Under the pieces are notes generated by a model. That model worked only from the letters and a program-made list of their open reading frames with translations. It was not told the DNA's origin and did not search any database. Shown here piece by piece: positions 1-5,157 of a stretch of DNA of 38,266 nucleotides. A program made the position numbers and the translations under genes. Where the stretch lies: IMG/VR virus record IMGVR_UViG_3300031652_000010, positions 1-38,266 of that record. The stretch is one strand, 5' to 3'. Source of the DNA: a virus. Every line of letters begins with the position of its first letter. Position 1 is the first letter of the stretch.

Positions 1-81
1 CTGAGCCTGTGCCCATACGACGGACAATTGACTGATTGGGATCCATTTCATGGAATGTTCCCCCTGCACGAACGCTTTCAT
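1..81 (-). CDS. Partial ParB-like domain protein (5' end only)
   Basis: This is the first 27 codons of a gene that runs off the left edge. The ATG at 81 overlaps the stop of the preceding ParB-like gene (ATGA), and AAGGAGG sits just upstream as a ribosome binding site. The visible peptide contains WIPISQLSVVWAQAQ. This resembles the start of the ParB/Spo0J-type nuclease domain of phage and plasmid proteins, where a short I-P-x-x-x-L-S-V-V-W stretch precedes the DNA-binding or nuclease core. The family call rests on this short stretch only. Together with the upstream gene it makes two ParB-like genes in tandem. Confidence 0.5.
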   Translation of the reverse strand, partial: MKAFVQGEHSMKWIPISQLSVVWAQAQ

Positions 82-1112
82 GGTGCCTCCTTGATGTGAT
101 CTTTTAGCGTTCTGAGGTGACTAATTGCCACCACTATTTGACGTGAGGTTTCCGATTTGGCTTCTGGGTTTAGCGGCGGCACGGCCATCTTTGCGCCCTC
201 CCGGCAGGCCTGGGCAATTGTACCAATGCGGGCATCAAACTCGTTCCTCGCACCCCTGGCACCGCTGGCTGTGTTTAACCCGCGTCTAGGTTCACCCAAT
301 GCCAATTCGACTAATTCCTCAAACTCAGTGAAAACCCGCTTCACGTCCGCCGGTTTTTCAATCGTGTCCACAGCTCGCTGAAATTCAGATGCACGGGAAC
401 CACAAAGCTCTGGGTTGTCATAAAGGAAGAGGAGTTTTCTCCCAGGATAGAACACCCTTGATGCCAGGCCGGAAGCATTAACACCCCGGCTCTTCTCACC
501 CGGCGACTCCATAGCGGCCAAGCCATCACGAAGCCGCTGGATTGTTGATCGTCCGCTAGTTGCCCTCTCCGCTGCCTTTCTCGCACCATACTCCGTAACA
601 CCCTTTTCCTCGGCCACATCCTTGACGGATTCACCACCCGCAACCCGCTCCGCAATCTCCTTCTCATCCTCTTCTGTGAGTTTCCTGCGATGATCCACGG
701 GTTCGCAACCATTGACGGATTCGTCATTAGTTGCGAGCCAGCCCTCTATTGTGGAGCGCGGCACCCCGAGAATGGCAGCGATCTGTTCTTGGGTGTGCGT
801 CTGGTTGAGTTCGAGGGCGTCTGCCCGCTCCTGTTCTCGTAACATGGCCCGCTGCTTTTTCGTGAGTTGGCGGCGCTTCTCGTTTATGTTCCTGACGAAG
901 ACTCGTTTCGCTATTTCGGAATCGAATCTCCGGCTCTCCGACGGACATGGAACACCAACCTCCTCGGCCGCCCTTTTCCTGTGGTGACCGTCCAAGACTT
1001 CACCAGTCTCTTCATCGATGACGATCGGGTAGATTACGCCGTTCTTCTCAATATCCAGCCGGAGAGCCTCGTAATCCTCCGGAGGAAGATCCGGCATGAG
1101 TTGGTATTTCAT
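78..1112 (-). CDS. ParB/Srx-like DNA-binding regulator
   Basis: A 344-residue protein. Residues about 8-50 form a ParB-like domain (LPPEDYEALRLDIEKNG, then IVIDEETGEVLDGHHRKRAA), in which the G-H-H-R motif corresponds to the nucleotide-binding G-x-x-R-x motif of the ParB/Srx fold. Helix-turn-helix segments follow at about 105-125 (TQEQIAAILGVPRSTIEGWL) and about 158-178. The C-terminal half (about 190-344) is helical and unrecognised. GGGGGGCGAGA precedes the ATG. Phage proteins of this type act as sequence-specific regulators or modification-linked nucleases rather than as true partition proteins. No ParA is visible, so partition is not supported. A large inverted repeat lies directly upstream and could be its operator. 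Confidence 0.75.
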   Translation of the reverse strand: MKYQLMPDLPPEDYEALRLDIEKNGVIYPIVIDEETGEVLDGHHRKRAAEEVGVPCPSESRRFDSEIAKRVFVRNINEKRRQLTKKQRAMLREQERADALELNQTHTQEQIAAILGVPRSTIEGWLATNDESVNGCEPVDHRRKLTEEDEKEIAERVAGGESVKDVAEEKGVTEYGARKAAERATSGRSTIQRLRDGLAAMESPGEKSRGVNASGLASRVFYPGRKLLFLYDNPELCGSRASEFQRAVDTIEKPADVKRVFTEFEELVELALGEPRRGLNTASGARGARNEFDARIGTIAQACREGAKMAVPPLNPEAKSETSRQIVVAISHLRTLKDHIKEAP

Positions 1113-1126
1113 TCTCGCCCCCCGTA

Positions 1127-1200
1127 AGCGGCACGGCTCCTGTCACGGTTGCTGTAGGTAAAGAAGCGGCGCGCCCCGACCGTGCCAGGACTGTGCCGCT
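1127..1200. repeat. Large imperfect inverted repeat upstream of the ParB-like gene
   Basis: The left arm 1127-1148 pairs with the right arm 1180-1200 through three blocks: AGCGGCAC/GTGCCGCT, TCCTG/CAGGA and CACGG/CCGTG. About 18 bases of each arm are paired, and the 31-nt loop contains the palindrome GGCGCGCC. It sits between the tRNA-like gene and the ATG at 1112, in the 5' leader of the ParB-like gene. It could be an operator for the ParB/HTH protein, an RNA processing hairpin below the tRNA, or an attenuator. No T tract follows on the minus strand, so a simple intrinsic terminator is unlikely. Confidence 0.6.
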
Positions 1201-1230
1201 GAAAAGTGTTGTGGTTGTTGGCTTTTAGAG

Positions 1231-1350
1231 TGGGCCCAGCAGGACTTGAACCTGCGACCGTCGGATTATGAGTCCTACGACCGATTCCGTAAGTTGTTGC
1301 CAGGTAAGGGCGACACTTTTCATGCCGTGCCAACTGGCACGATTGGGCCC
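1231..1350 (-). tRNA. Interrupted tRNA-like gene, anticodon CAU (Met or Ile2 type)
   Basis: Read on the minus strand, the 5' acceptor GGGCCCA (1350-1344) pairs over 7 bp with TGGGCCC (1238-1232), followed by discriminator A. A D arm CGTG-CCAGTTGG-CACG occupies 1341-1326. The anticodon arm is TAGGA-CTCATAA-TCCGA (1277-1261), with anticodon CAU at 1270-1268 and one A-G mismatch. The variable loop is CGGTC and the T arm is GCAGG-TTCAAGT-CCTGC (1255-1239). CCA is not encoded. The oddity is about 47 extra nucleotides (1324-1278) between the D arm and the anticodon arm, making 120 nt in all. That stretch contains a second D-arm-like hairpin (TACG-GAATCGGT-CGTA). It may be a tRNA with an insertion, an unusual intron, or a decaying chimera. 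Function is unproven. Confidence 0.55.
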
Positions 1351-1381
1351 AGAAGAAGAGTGCGAGCGGCGGACTAAAAGC

Positions 1382-1403
1382 CCGGGGGTCGCAGCTAGGC
1401 ATC
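1382..1403. repeat. 22-bp direct repeat, copy 1
   Basis: An exact 22-bp match to 1782-1803. On the minus strand it begins GATGCC-TAG, so it supplies the last codons and stop of the gene ending at 1395 and continues into the spacer before the tRNA-like gene. A diverged third version (GATGCG-TAG-CTCAG) ends the small ORF at 3325 and doubles as the 5' end of the second tRNA-like gene. The repeat is therefore a recurring gene-end boundary sequence, perhaps left by recombination. Confidence 0.8.
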
Positions 1404-1586
1404 GTCATCTTTCTTGGACGCTTCCGGTATGGGTAGAAGAATGCATCGGTAAAACCCCAGAGCATGGAAATCTATCGGCCTTGGCGTAAAATCGATGGGA
1501 TAGGGTTCCGCCAGGTGGAATTCCCTGACGCGATCATCCATTGGCATAATCCAATGTACCAGCCGCTTATCGTTCGACTCACTCAT
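1395..1586 (-). CDS. Small protein of unknown function (63 aa)
   Basis: Not recognised. The 63-residue product is acidic at its end (KKDDDA) and holds a Pro/Phe/Tyr-rich middle (YPIDFTPRPIDFHALGFY) that looks like a compact beta-rich peptide. The ATG has a GGAG about 10 nt upstream and lies in a conserved block that is also found ahead of the gene starting at 3177. The last codons fall in the 22-bp direct repeat. It belongs to the left-end cluster of short accessory genes. Confidence 0.55.
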   Translation of the reverse strand: MSESNDKRLVHWIMPMDDRVREFHLAEPYPIDFTPRPIDFHALGFYRCILLPIPEASKKDDDA

Positions 1587-1635
1587 GTTTTCCCATCTCC
1601 TCCAGAAGTGATTCCAGGTGACGGCTGGCGTTCAT
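1579..1635 (-). CDS. Possible leader peptide (18 aa)
   Basis: ATG at 1635 opens an 18-codon frame (MNASRHLESLLEEMGKHE) whose end overlaps the start of the gene at 1586. It could be a translational leader or chance. Most of its codons lie in the duplicated 28-bp block (1602-1629), which has no matching open frame in the other copy (3190-3217), so I regard it as weak. Confidence 0.2.
   Translation of the reverse strand: MNASRHLESLLEEMGKHE
1602..1629. repeat. 28-bp leader repeat, copy A
   Basis: 26 of 28 positions match 3190-3217. On the minus strand both copies read CAGCCGTCACCTGG and then end in the purine-rich Shine-Dalgarno region of the next gene. The repeat therefore represents a duplicated translation-initiation leader serving the genes at 1586 and 3177. 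Confidence 0.75.
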
Positions 1636-1683
1636 CAGGTTTGCTTCATCCCCGTCGGGAATCCATCGGGTCTCTCACGGTTC

Positions 1684-1758
1684 CTATGGCCGTCGCCGCA
1701 GAATGCATCGTGTGAACGCGTCGCCGCCCTTTGCTACCGCAGCCGCCACCTGGTTCAT
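1684..1758 (-). CDS. Possible small ORF (24 aa)
   Basis: A 24-codon frame (starting MNQVAAAVAKGG) follows the second 22-bp repeat. Its first 15 bases or so are shared with 3358-3373, where a different frame is open. The ribosome binding site is poor. It may be a fragment of a once larger gene or no gene at all. Nothing else is visible in 1636-1794. Confidence 0.2.
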   Translation of the reverse strand: MNQVAAAVAKGGDAFTRCILRRRP

Positions 1759-1781
1759 ATTAGTCAACTTTCTTCTCCAAT

Positions 1782-1803
1782 CCGGGGGTCGCAGCTAGGC
1801 ATC
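1782..1803. repeat. 22-bp direct repeat, copy 2
   Basis: Identical to 1382-1403. Here it encodes the last two codons and stop (D-A-TAG) of the gene ending at 1795, exactly as the other copy does for the gene ending at 1395, although the two proteins are unrelated upstream. This implies that the 3' ends were copied or exchanged together. Confidence 0.8.
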
Positions 1804-2445
1804 CCGCACCTCGCTCCCTGAGAGGATGGCCCTGGCTTTCTGGCGCAACTCCCAAAATACCGGATGGCCATATGACTTAACTACGAATTCTTCCAACAAT
1901 TCTCGCGTCTCCAGCTCCCGGCTCGGCTGGGGCGCGAGGTAGAGAGGAACGGGTTGTCTGCCTTGCTGCACCAGTTCCGCAGCCGCCTTTGGTCCCAGTA
2001 GAGTTGCCCGACCCACGTGGTCGCGGGTTATTTGTTCATACGTATCAGGCGCGATCCAGAACCAGGGTTCTTCCACCGGCTCCCCGTCCAGCAGGGCATC
2101 ACAAACACGAATCCAGTAAGCCTCAGCAGGATCTCCAGAATGCTCCCGTTTGTGGCGTTCTAATTCAGCCAAGGCCCAGCTTCTATCCACCCGCTCCCGC
2201 GTGTTCATGTTCATCTCTCCATTCCTCTCCCACGCCTTCCCGCATTCCTGACACTCAATGCTCCATTCGTTATCCTCTCGCCCGAGAAGGATCCGACGTC
2301 CCGTGCATTGGCATTGCTGGGCGAAGACGATAATCTGACCTGTTTCCGCATCCTCAACCGTGAGATGCTTCGGTGGCTTCCCAGTCCGAGGTCCCAGTCC
2401 AGGCCAAACGTAGTCATCGGCGGGGATGTACGTCGATTCGCTCAT
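1795..2445 (-). CDS. Zinc-ribbon protein fused to a MNTRER-type domain
   Basis: The start at 2445 overlaps the previous stop (ATGA), giving 216 residues. Residues about 1-80 contain C-x-C and C-x-x-C pairs (QCQCTG; IECQECGKAW) typical of a small zinc ribbon. From residue about 80 the sequence restarts as MNMNTRERVDRSW and carries LLDGEPV and a PSRELE stretch. These features match the separate protein at 3177 (MNTREKM, LLDGEPV, PSRERE). An internal GGAGAG lies just before that internal ATG. The gene looks like an in-frame fusion of two small genes, or two products made from one frame by internal initiation. Function is unknown. Confidence 0.6.
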   Translation of the reverse strand: MSESTYIPADDYVWPGLGPRTGKPPKHLTVEDAETGQIIVFAQQCQCTGRRILLGREDNEWSIECQECGKAWERNGEMNMNTRERVDRSWALAELERHKREHSGDPAEAYWIRVCDALLDGEPVEEPWFWIAPDTYEQITRDHVGRATLLGPKAAAELVQQGRQPVPLYLAPQPSRELETRELLEEFVVKSYGHPVFWELRQKARAILSGSEVRDA

Positions 2446-2816
2446 TTCATCGCCCCTTCCGTTGAGATGACCTCGAAGAATGGCCCACTGCGCCAGACAG
2501 CACGGGTCTCGATTCCGGCCATCGCGCAACGGCGGGCAAGACAGGTAGGACAGAGCATTCCGCCCTCATCGCCCGTTGGGCTGATCTGCGCCCATACCTC
2601 GTTCGGCACGACCAAATCCTGGAATCCCGCATCACTGTAAGCCAGGCCGCAGTCATGGCAAGCAGCGACAGGTGGATCATTGTTTCTAGGTCCTAACTCG
2701 CTGTCCCTATGAATGAGTAGATCGGTAACAGCCCTCATCCATTTCGCGGTGGACAACAGGCCAAGACCGACAAGAGCCAGCATTATCCATGTACCGATTA
2801 GAAGAACGGTTTCCAT
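2442..2816 (-). CDS. Membrane-anchored zinc-ribbon protein
   Basis: The ATG at 2816 (METVLLIG) lies directly after the upstream stop, giving 124 residues. An N-terminal transmembrane segment (about residues 3-23) is followed by a cytoplasmic domain with two Cys pairs, C-H-D-C and C-P-T-C, arranged as a zinc ribbon, and a VVPNEVWAQI segment between them. Similar small treble-clef proteins are common in phage accessory regions. Their role is unknown. It overlaps the next gene by 4 bp. Confidence 0.6.
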   Translation of the reverse strand: METVLLIGTWIMLALVGLGLLSTAKWMRAVTDLLIHRDSELGPRNNDPPVAACHDCGLAYSDAGFQDLVVPNEVWAQISPTGDEGGMLCPTCLARRCAMAGIETRAVWRSGPFFEVISTEGAMK

Positions 2817-2817
2817 C

Positions 2818-3177
2818 TCATTTGTCCCGGCTCTTCGGGGAGACAACTCTGTGGATCAGGGTATGGGCCATCGTGGGATCGAGGAGACCGGCAGAGACTT
2901 GCGCCAGAAGATCCGGCAGTTCCCTATGGCAAAACCCTTCCAGCGCCTCCCGCTCCCGGCTCGGAGGGGATGCAGATGGCTTCGATGCAAAGCACTTTTT
3001 GCAGTATTCGTTTGAGTGGGCACCATCAATCGTCCACTCATGGTCACACGCCACCGGCTCCCCGTCCAGCAGGGCAAGAAGCAGCATTCGACATTCGGCA
3101 ACTCTGCCGCGTCGGCCCTCTTCTACGGCGAACTCCATATCATCCAGCAATTCCGTCATCTTCTCCCGCGTGTTCAT
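2818..3177 (-). CDS. Small protein with one zinc-binding Cys/His cluster
   Basis: 119 residues. The first 40 are helical (MNTREKMTELLDDMEFAVEE), followed by C-D-H-E-W and Y-C-K-K-C at about 44-62, a likely zinc knuckle. A charged helical C-terminus follows. A strong GGGGGAGAG binding site lies in the duplicated 28-bp leader. The MNTRE, LLDGEPV and PSRERE stretches recur in the fused gene at 2445-1795, so the two are paralogues. Function is unknown. Confidence 0.6.
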   Translation of the reverse strand: MNTREKMTELLDDMEFAVEEGRRGRVAECRMLLLALLDGEPVACDHEWTIDGAHSNEYCKKCFASKPSASPPSREREALEGFCHRELPDLLAQVSAGLLDPTMAHTLIHRVVSPKSRDK

Positions 3178-3189
3178 CTCATCTCTCCC

Positions 3190-3217
3190 CCAGAAGTGAA
3201 CCCAGGTGACGGCTGGC
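3190..3217. repeat. 28-bp leader repeat, copy B
   Basis: Partner of 1602-1629 with two mismatches. It lies between the second tRNA-like gene and the gene at 3177. Confidence 0.75.
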
Positions 3218-3235
3218 CGGATTCCCCACCCGGCT

Positions 3236-3334
3236 CCGATGCGGCGGGGTTCAAACCCGCGACCTCCGTTCCGGACGGTGCTCTGCCAATAGGCTCGGGA
3301 TGATAGTCCCGCCCTGATTCTGAGCTACGCATCA
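3236..3334 (-). tRNA. tRNA-like sequence with an expanded D loop and shortened anticodon arm
   Basis: On the minus strand TGATGCG (3334-3328) pairs with CGCATCG (3243-3237) over 7 bp with one T-G wobble. TA fills positions 8-9. D stem GCTC (3325-3322) pairs with GAGC (3283-3280). The T arm is GCGGG-TTTGAAC-CCCGC (3260-3244). The D loop is 38 nt instead of about 8 and contains its own hairpin GGGA-CTATCA-TCCC. The anticodon arm is only CCGT-CCGGA-ACGG (13 nt, 5-nt loop), so a normal 7-nt anticodon loop is missing. T-loop C56 is replaced by T. It is probably a non-decoding tRNA remnant or tRNA mimic. The D-stem region overlaps the stop of the ORF ending at 3325. Confidence 0.5.
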
Positions 3335-3378
3335 CGTACCCCGGCGCTACCACGCCACAGCCGCCACCTGGTTGTCAT
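3325..3378 (-). CDS. Possible small ORF (17 aa) ending in VRDA
   Basis: MTTRWRLWRGSAGVRDA. Its ATG overlaps the stop of the 13-codon frame just upstream. The VRDA stop boundary recurs at the end of the gene at 1795, and the first bases are shared with 1740-1755. It is a weak candidate that may be only a remnant of the duplicated boundary. Confidence 0.25.
   Translation of the reverse strand: MTTRWRLWRGSAGVRDA
3358..3373. repeat. 16-bp repeat shared with 1740-1755
   Basis: CAGCCGCCACCTGGTT is identical at 1740-1755 and 3358-3373. With the 28-bp leader repeat and the gene-end boundary repeat it defines two related blocks, about 1580-1803 and about 3190-3378, in the same order. Confidence 0.75.
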
Positions 3379-3416
3379 GTCTGCTCCCGCTCCTCGCGCT
3401 CTAGCCGCTGCTCCAT
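3375..3416 (-). CDS. Possible small ORF (13 aa)
   Basis: MEQRLEREEREQT is a highly charged 13-residue frame linked by ATGA overlap to the next short frame. There is no independent support beyond the chain of overlaps typical of this region. Confidence 0.2.
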   Translation of the reverse strand: MEQRLEREEREQT

Positions 3417-3428
3417 GGGGTGCAGACA

Positions 3429-3614
3429 TCATGCCCTCATATTGAGAAACGCTTCGATTTCCCGCAGCACCAACCGTGCGTGGTAAACGGCGTCTTCCCT
3501 TGTCCACGCATCGTCCGGTTCCGCGTCACCCTCAAGGCCATTAGCAATCCTGGCCAGTTGGGCCGATGCGTAGATTACCACCCGTTTCAATTGCTCTACC
3601 GTTGGCTCGCTCAT
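3429..3614 (-). CDS. Small helical protein (61 aa), unknown function
   Basis: The start at 3614 overlaps the stop of the ribbon-helix-helix gene (ATGA) and is preceded by GGGGGG. The 61-residue product is acidic and helical (VEQLKRVVIYASAQLARIAN, then REDAVYHARLVLREIE). No family is recognised. Translational coupling to the DNA-binding protein upstream suggests the two are made together. Confidence 0.55.
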   Translation of the reverse strand: MSEPTVEQLKRVVIYASAQLARIANGLEGDAEPDDAWTREDAVYHARLVLREIEAFLNMRA

Positions 3615-3769
3615 CGTGCCCCCCGTTCTAGCTTCTCGCGGATCGCGGCCCTGATCCACTCGCTCAGGCTCACGGGCCGCTGTTCCTTTGTTGCCTGCTC
3701 CCGTGCGGCTTGTGCTGCCCGCTCCCAGAGCTCGTCCGGGATCAGCATGTTGCGGCGCGTGCTGGTCAT
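3611..3769 (-). CDS. Ribbon-helix-helix DNA-binding protein (52 aa)
   Basis: A 52-residue frame starting MTSTRRNMLIPDELW. A short basic strand (RRNMLI) leads into helix PDELWERAAQAAREQ, a turn, and helix SLSEWIRAAIREKLE, the strand-helix-helix pattern of CopG/Arc-type repressors, which bind operators as dimers through the N-terminal strand. ATGA overlaps join it to the gene on either side. It may autoregulate the small-gene operon. A candidate operator-bearing promoter lies at 4199-4227. Confidence 0.6.
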   Translation of the reverse strand: MTSTRRNMLIPDELWERAAQAAREQATKEQRPVSLSEWIRAAIREKLERGAR

Positions 3770-3945
3770 TGGTCGCGTTCTCCGGCGTCAATGGCGTTCC
3801 GCAGCGCCTCACAGACATCTGCGAGGCTAGAGTCCGGGCACCCCTGATCCTTCAGGATCCCCTCGGCGTCAATAAGGGTGTACTTTGCCGCCTTCAGGCG
3901 TCTCTTCCATTGGGTGCCAAGCCGTTTTGTGACCTCTTTCCTCAT
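3766..3945 (-). CDS. Small protein (59 aa), unknown function
   Basis: The start at 3945 (MRKEVTKRLGTQW) is chosen because GGAGGACACG immediately precedes it. The identical GGAGGACACGATG context precedes the next gene upstream at 4159. The product has a basic N-terminus and an acidic helical C-terminus containing two Cys residues. No family is recognised. Confidence 0.5.
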   Translation of the reverse strand: MRKEVTKRLGTQWKRRLKAAKYTLIDAEGILKDQGCPDSSLADVCEALRNAIDAGERDQ

Positions 3946-3955
3946 CGTGTCCTCC

Positions 3956-4159
3956 TCACTCGCTCTCCGGTGCGAGTTCCGCAATGGCTTCACGGATGTC
4001 CTCGATGATCTCTGCACGCTCATCCCTGTCCGTCGGTATCCAACCACCGAACGCTTCCCGCTGCTCCTCGGCGGCTCCCGAATCTAGATTGTGGAGTTCG
4101 TCCAGAAGGTCCTCAATCAGATCCATGTCCCGGCTCAGTCCGTCGCTTAGTACGCTCAT
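3956..4159 (-). CDS. Small acidic protein (67 aa), unknown function
   Basis: The start at 4159 (MSVLSDGL) has GGAGGACACG upstream. It is strongly acidic and helical (RDMDLIEDLLDELHNLDSG; RAEIIEDIREAIAELAPESE), the composition of phage proteins that mimic DNA or bind basic host factors, but no specific family is visible. It is the first gene after the promoter at 4199-4227. Confidence 0.55.
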   Translation of the reverse strand: MSVLSDGLSRDMDLIEDLLDELHNLDSGAAEEQREAFGGWIPTDRDERAEIIEDIREAIAELAPESE

Positions 4160-4198
4160 CGTGTCCTCCGTGGTGGCTGTCTCGCTCTTTCTACTACA

Positions 4199-4227
4199 AT
4201 AATATGTAGACGCCACAACGTACGCAA
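4199..4227 (-). promoter_or_regulatory. Putative sigma-70 promoter with overlapping palindrome
   Basis: Minus strand: -35 TTGCGT (4227-4222), 17-bp spacer, -10 TATTAT (4204-4199). The -10 is the centre of the inverted repeat CTACA-6-TGTAG (4209-4194), a plausible operator. It lies in the gap between the gene ending at 4261 and the one starting at 4159. Confidence 0.5.
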
Positions 4228-4260
4228 GGGTGTTGGACCCGAAGGTACCCGAACAAAGTG

Positions 4261-4449
4261 TTAGGGTTTTGTAAACTCACGTCGCGCCTCCAGGTGCTTG
4301 GCCAGCACGATTTTCGCGCCAAGTTCGTCCTGCTCATAGATGTCGCGCAGCGTTTCCTCGCGGGTGCCCGATTGCCGATCACAGCCCAAATTCTCGGTAG
4401 TGATTCGCACCCACAAATCGATTGTGGCCAATTCTTCCCGCTTGTTCAT
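4261..4449 (-). CDS. Small protein (62 aa), unknown function
   Basis: The ATG at 4449 overlaps the previous stop (GCATGA) with GAGG just upstream. The product is mostly helical and charged, with one Cys (LGCDRQ). It is coupled to the ribbon-helix-helix gene upstream, the arrangement seen when a small DNA-binding protein and its partner are co-translated. Toxin/antitoxin identity is possible but unsupported by any motif. Confidence 0.5.
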   Translation of the reverse strand: MNKREELATIDLWVRITTENLGCDRQSGTREETLRDIYEQDELGAKIVLAKHLEARREFTKP

Positions 4450-4637
4450 GCGGCCTCTTCGTAATCACGTAGCAAAAAAGGCGCGGAAGCGATGGCACCG
4501 AGCGTGAGCGCCCGTAGTCCTTCACTCCGCGTCTGGAAGCCCAGCCGCGCTATCAGCCGGTCAAGCTCGGCCAGTTCCGTCGGACTCAGTTTGAATCCGG
4601 CAATCTCTGTTCTGGAATCCTTCGACGATTGTGTCAT
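4446..4637 (-). CDS. Ribbon-helix-helix (CopG-like) DNA-binding protein
   Basis: 63 residues. The core has strand EIAGFKL, helix SPTELAELDRLIARLG, a turn, and helix TRSEGLRALTLGAIA, which is the ribbon-helix-helix fold used by small dimeric repressors. AGGGGG lies 3 nt before the ATG, and a TTGACA promoter lies about 40 bp further upstream. It heads the leftmost small-gene operon. Confidence 0.65.
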   Translation of the reverse strand: MTQSSKDSRTEIAGFKLSPTELAELDRLIARLGFQTRSEGLRALTLGAIASAPFLLRDYEEAA

Positions 4638-4671
4638 ATGCCCCCTGGCTTGTGTTAACCAGCCCGGAAAG

Positions 4672-4701
4672 ACGTTAACCTTGCCGCCCGTAGCTTGTCA
4701 A
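4672..4701 (-). promoter_or_regulatory. Putative promoter for the ribbon-helix-helix gene
   Basis: Minus strand: perfect -35 TTGACA (4701-4696), then an 18-bp spacer and TAACGT (4677-4672) as a weak -10, 34 bp before the ATG at 4637. The -35 is strong and the -10 poor, as in promoters that need or respond to a regulator. Confidence 0.45.
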
Positions 4702-5029
4702 GGGTTTCGTTTTCATGTTGTTTCTGTGGCGATTCTGGCGGTTGCCGAAAGGTCGGTTTAACGGTCATAAGGAAGGGGTGGCCGTTGGGTGGAACATTGG
4801 TGCAGGTGAACATCAGGGCGCGAGCTTTCATCCGTAGACCGTCCGCGAGACGCCAAACACGGCGATGCAACCCGTGACTGCTGGCTCCGGCTATGACCGA
4901 CCAGGGCGCTCCGCAGCGTTGCCTGGATTTCGCTTGTGGACCGGTGCCGTCTCTTCCCGTTGCGATTCGGAGGATCCTGCAAATGCTCCCGGCTCGCCTA
5001 CGGTGTCAGAAGAACCGTCGCACCGGGAC
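4702..5029. other. Stretch with no convincing gene
   Basis: Between the small-RNA terminator and the promoter at 4701 I see only a poor minus-strand frame (ATG 4831 to stop 4655, MKARALMFTCTNVPPNGHPF onward). It lacks a good ribosome binding site and its last codons contain the TTGACA promoter. It probably is not translated. Confidence 0.4.
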
Positions 5030-5152
5030 AAAAGAAAGCGCCCCGTGTGCTAGCGTCCAGCCTCTTAGAGGAAAGGCTCCCGGCAAGAAGCCGGGGAAGC
5101 AGCACGGGGCGCCTATGATAGGCTAAGCTGAATCCTCTAAGATTCGGGCGCC
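5030..5152 (-). ncRNA. Candidate structured small RNA with complementary hairpin loops and intrinsic terminator
   Basis: Reading the minus strand, hairpin B is GAATC-TTAGAG-GATTC (5145-5130), then hairpin GCCTA-TCA-TAGGC (5123-5111). A closing stem GCGCCCCGTG/CACGGGGCGC (5112-5103 with 5047-5038) encloses a CCCGGC-TTCTT-GCCGGG hairpin (5095-5079) and hairpin A AGCCT-loop-AGGCT (5078-5059). The loop of A contains CTCTAA, the exact complement of the TTAGAG loop of B. The match extends to 10 nt (5072-5063 with 5142-5133), suggesting a kissing-loop or alternative fold. The closing stem is followed by TTTCTTTT (5037-5030), so it also acts as terminator. A promoter lies at 5186-5158. The stretch has no open reading frame of note. 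Target and role are unknown. Confidence 0.6.
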
Positions 5153-5157
5153 AACCT

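Noticed and set aside
78-1112. Plasmid-type partition system
   Set aside because: ParB-like proteins are present but there is no ParA. Phage ParB-like regulators are the simpler reading.
1201-1321. GAAAAGTGT...ACACTTTTC inverted repeat around the tRNA-like gene as terminal repeats of a mobile element
   Set aside because: Only 9 bp, no target duplication and no transposase. Probably chance.
1109-1465. 118-codon minus-strand frame across the tRNA-like gene
   Set aside because: It overlaps the tRNA arms and the inverted repeat, has no binding site and looks non-coding.
3236-3334. Functional tRNA-Pro (CGG) at this site
   Set aside because: Reading CGG as anticodon needs C at position 33, a mismatched stem and a 3-nt variable loop. 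The short anticodon arm fits the pairing better.
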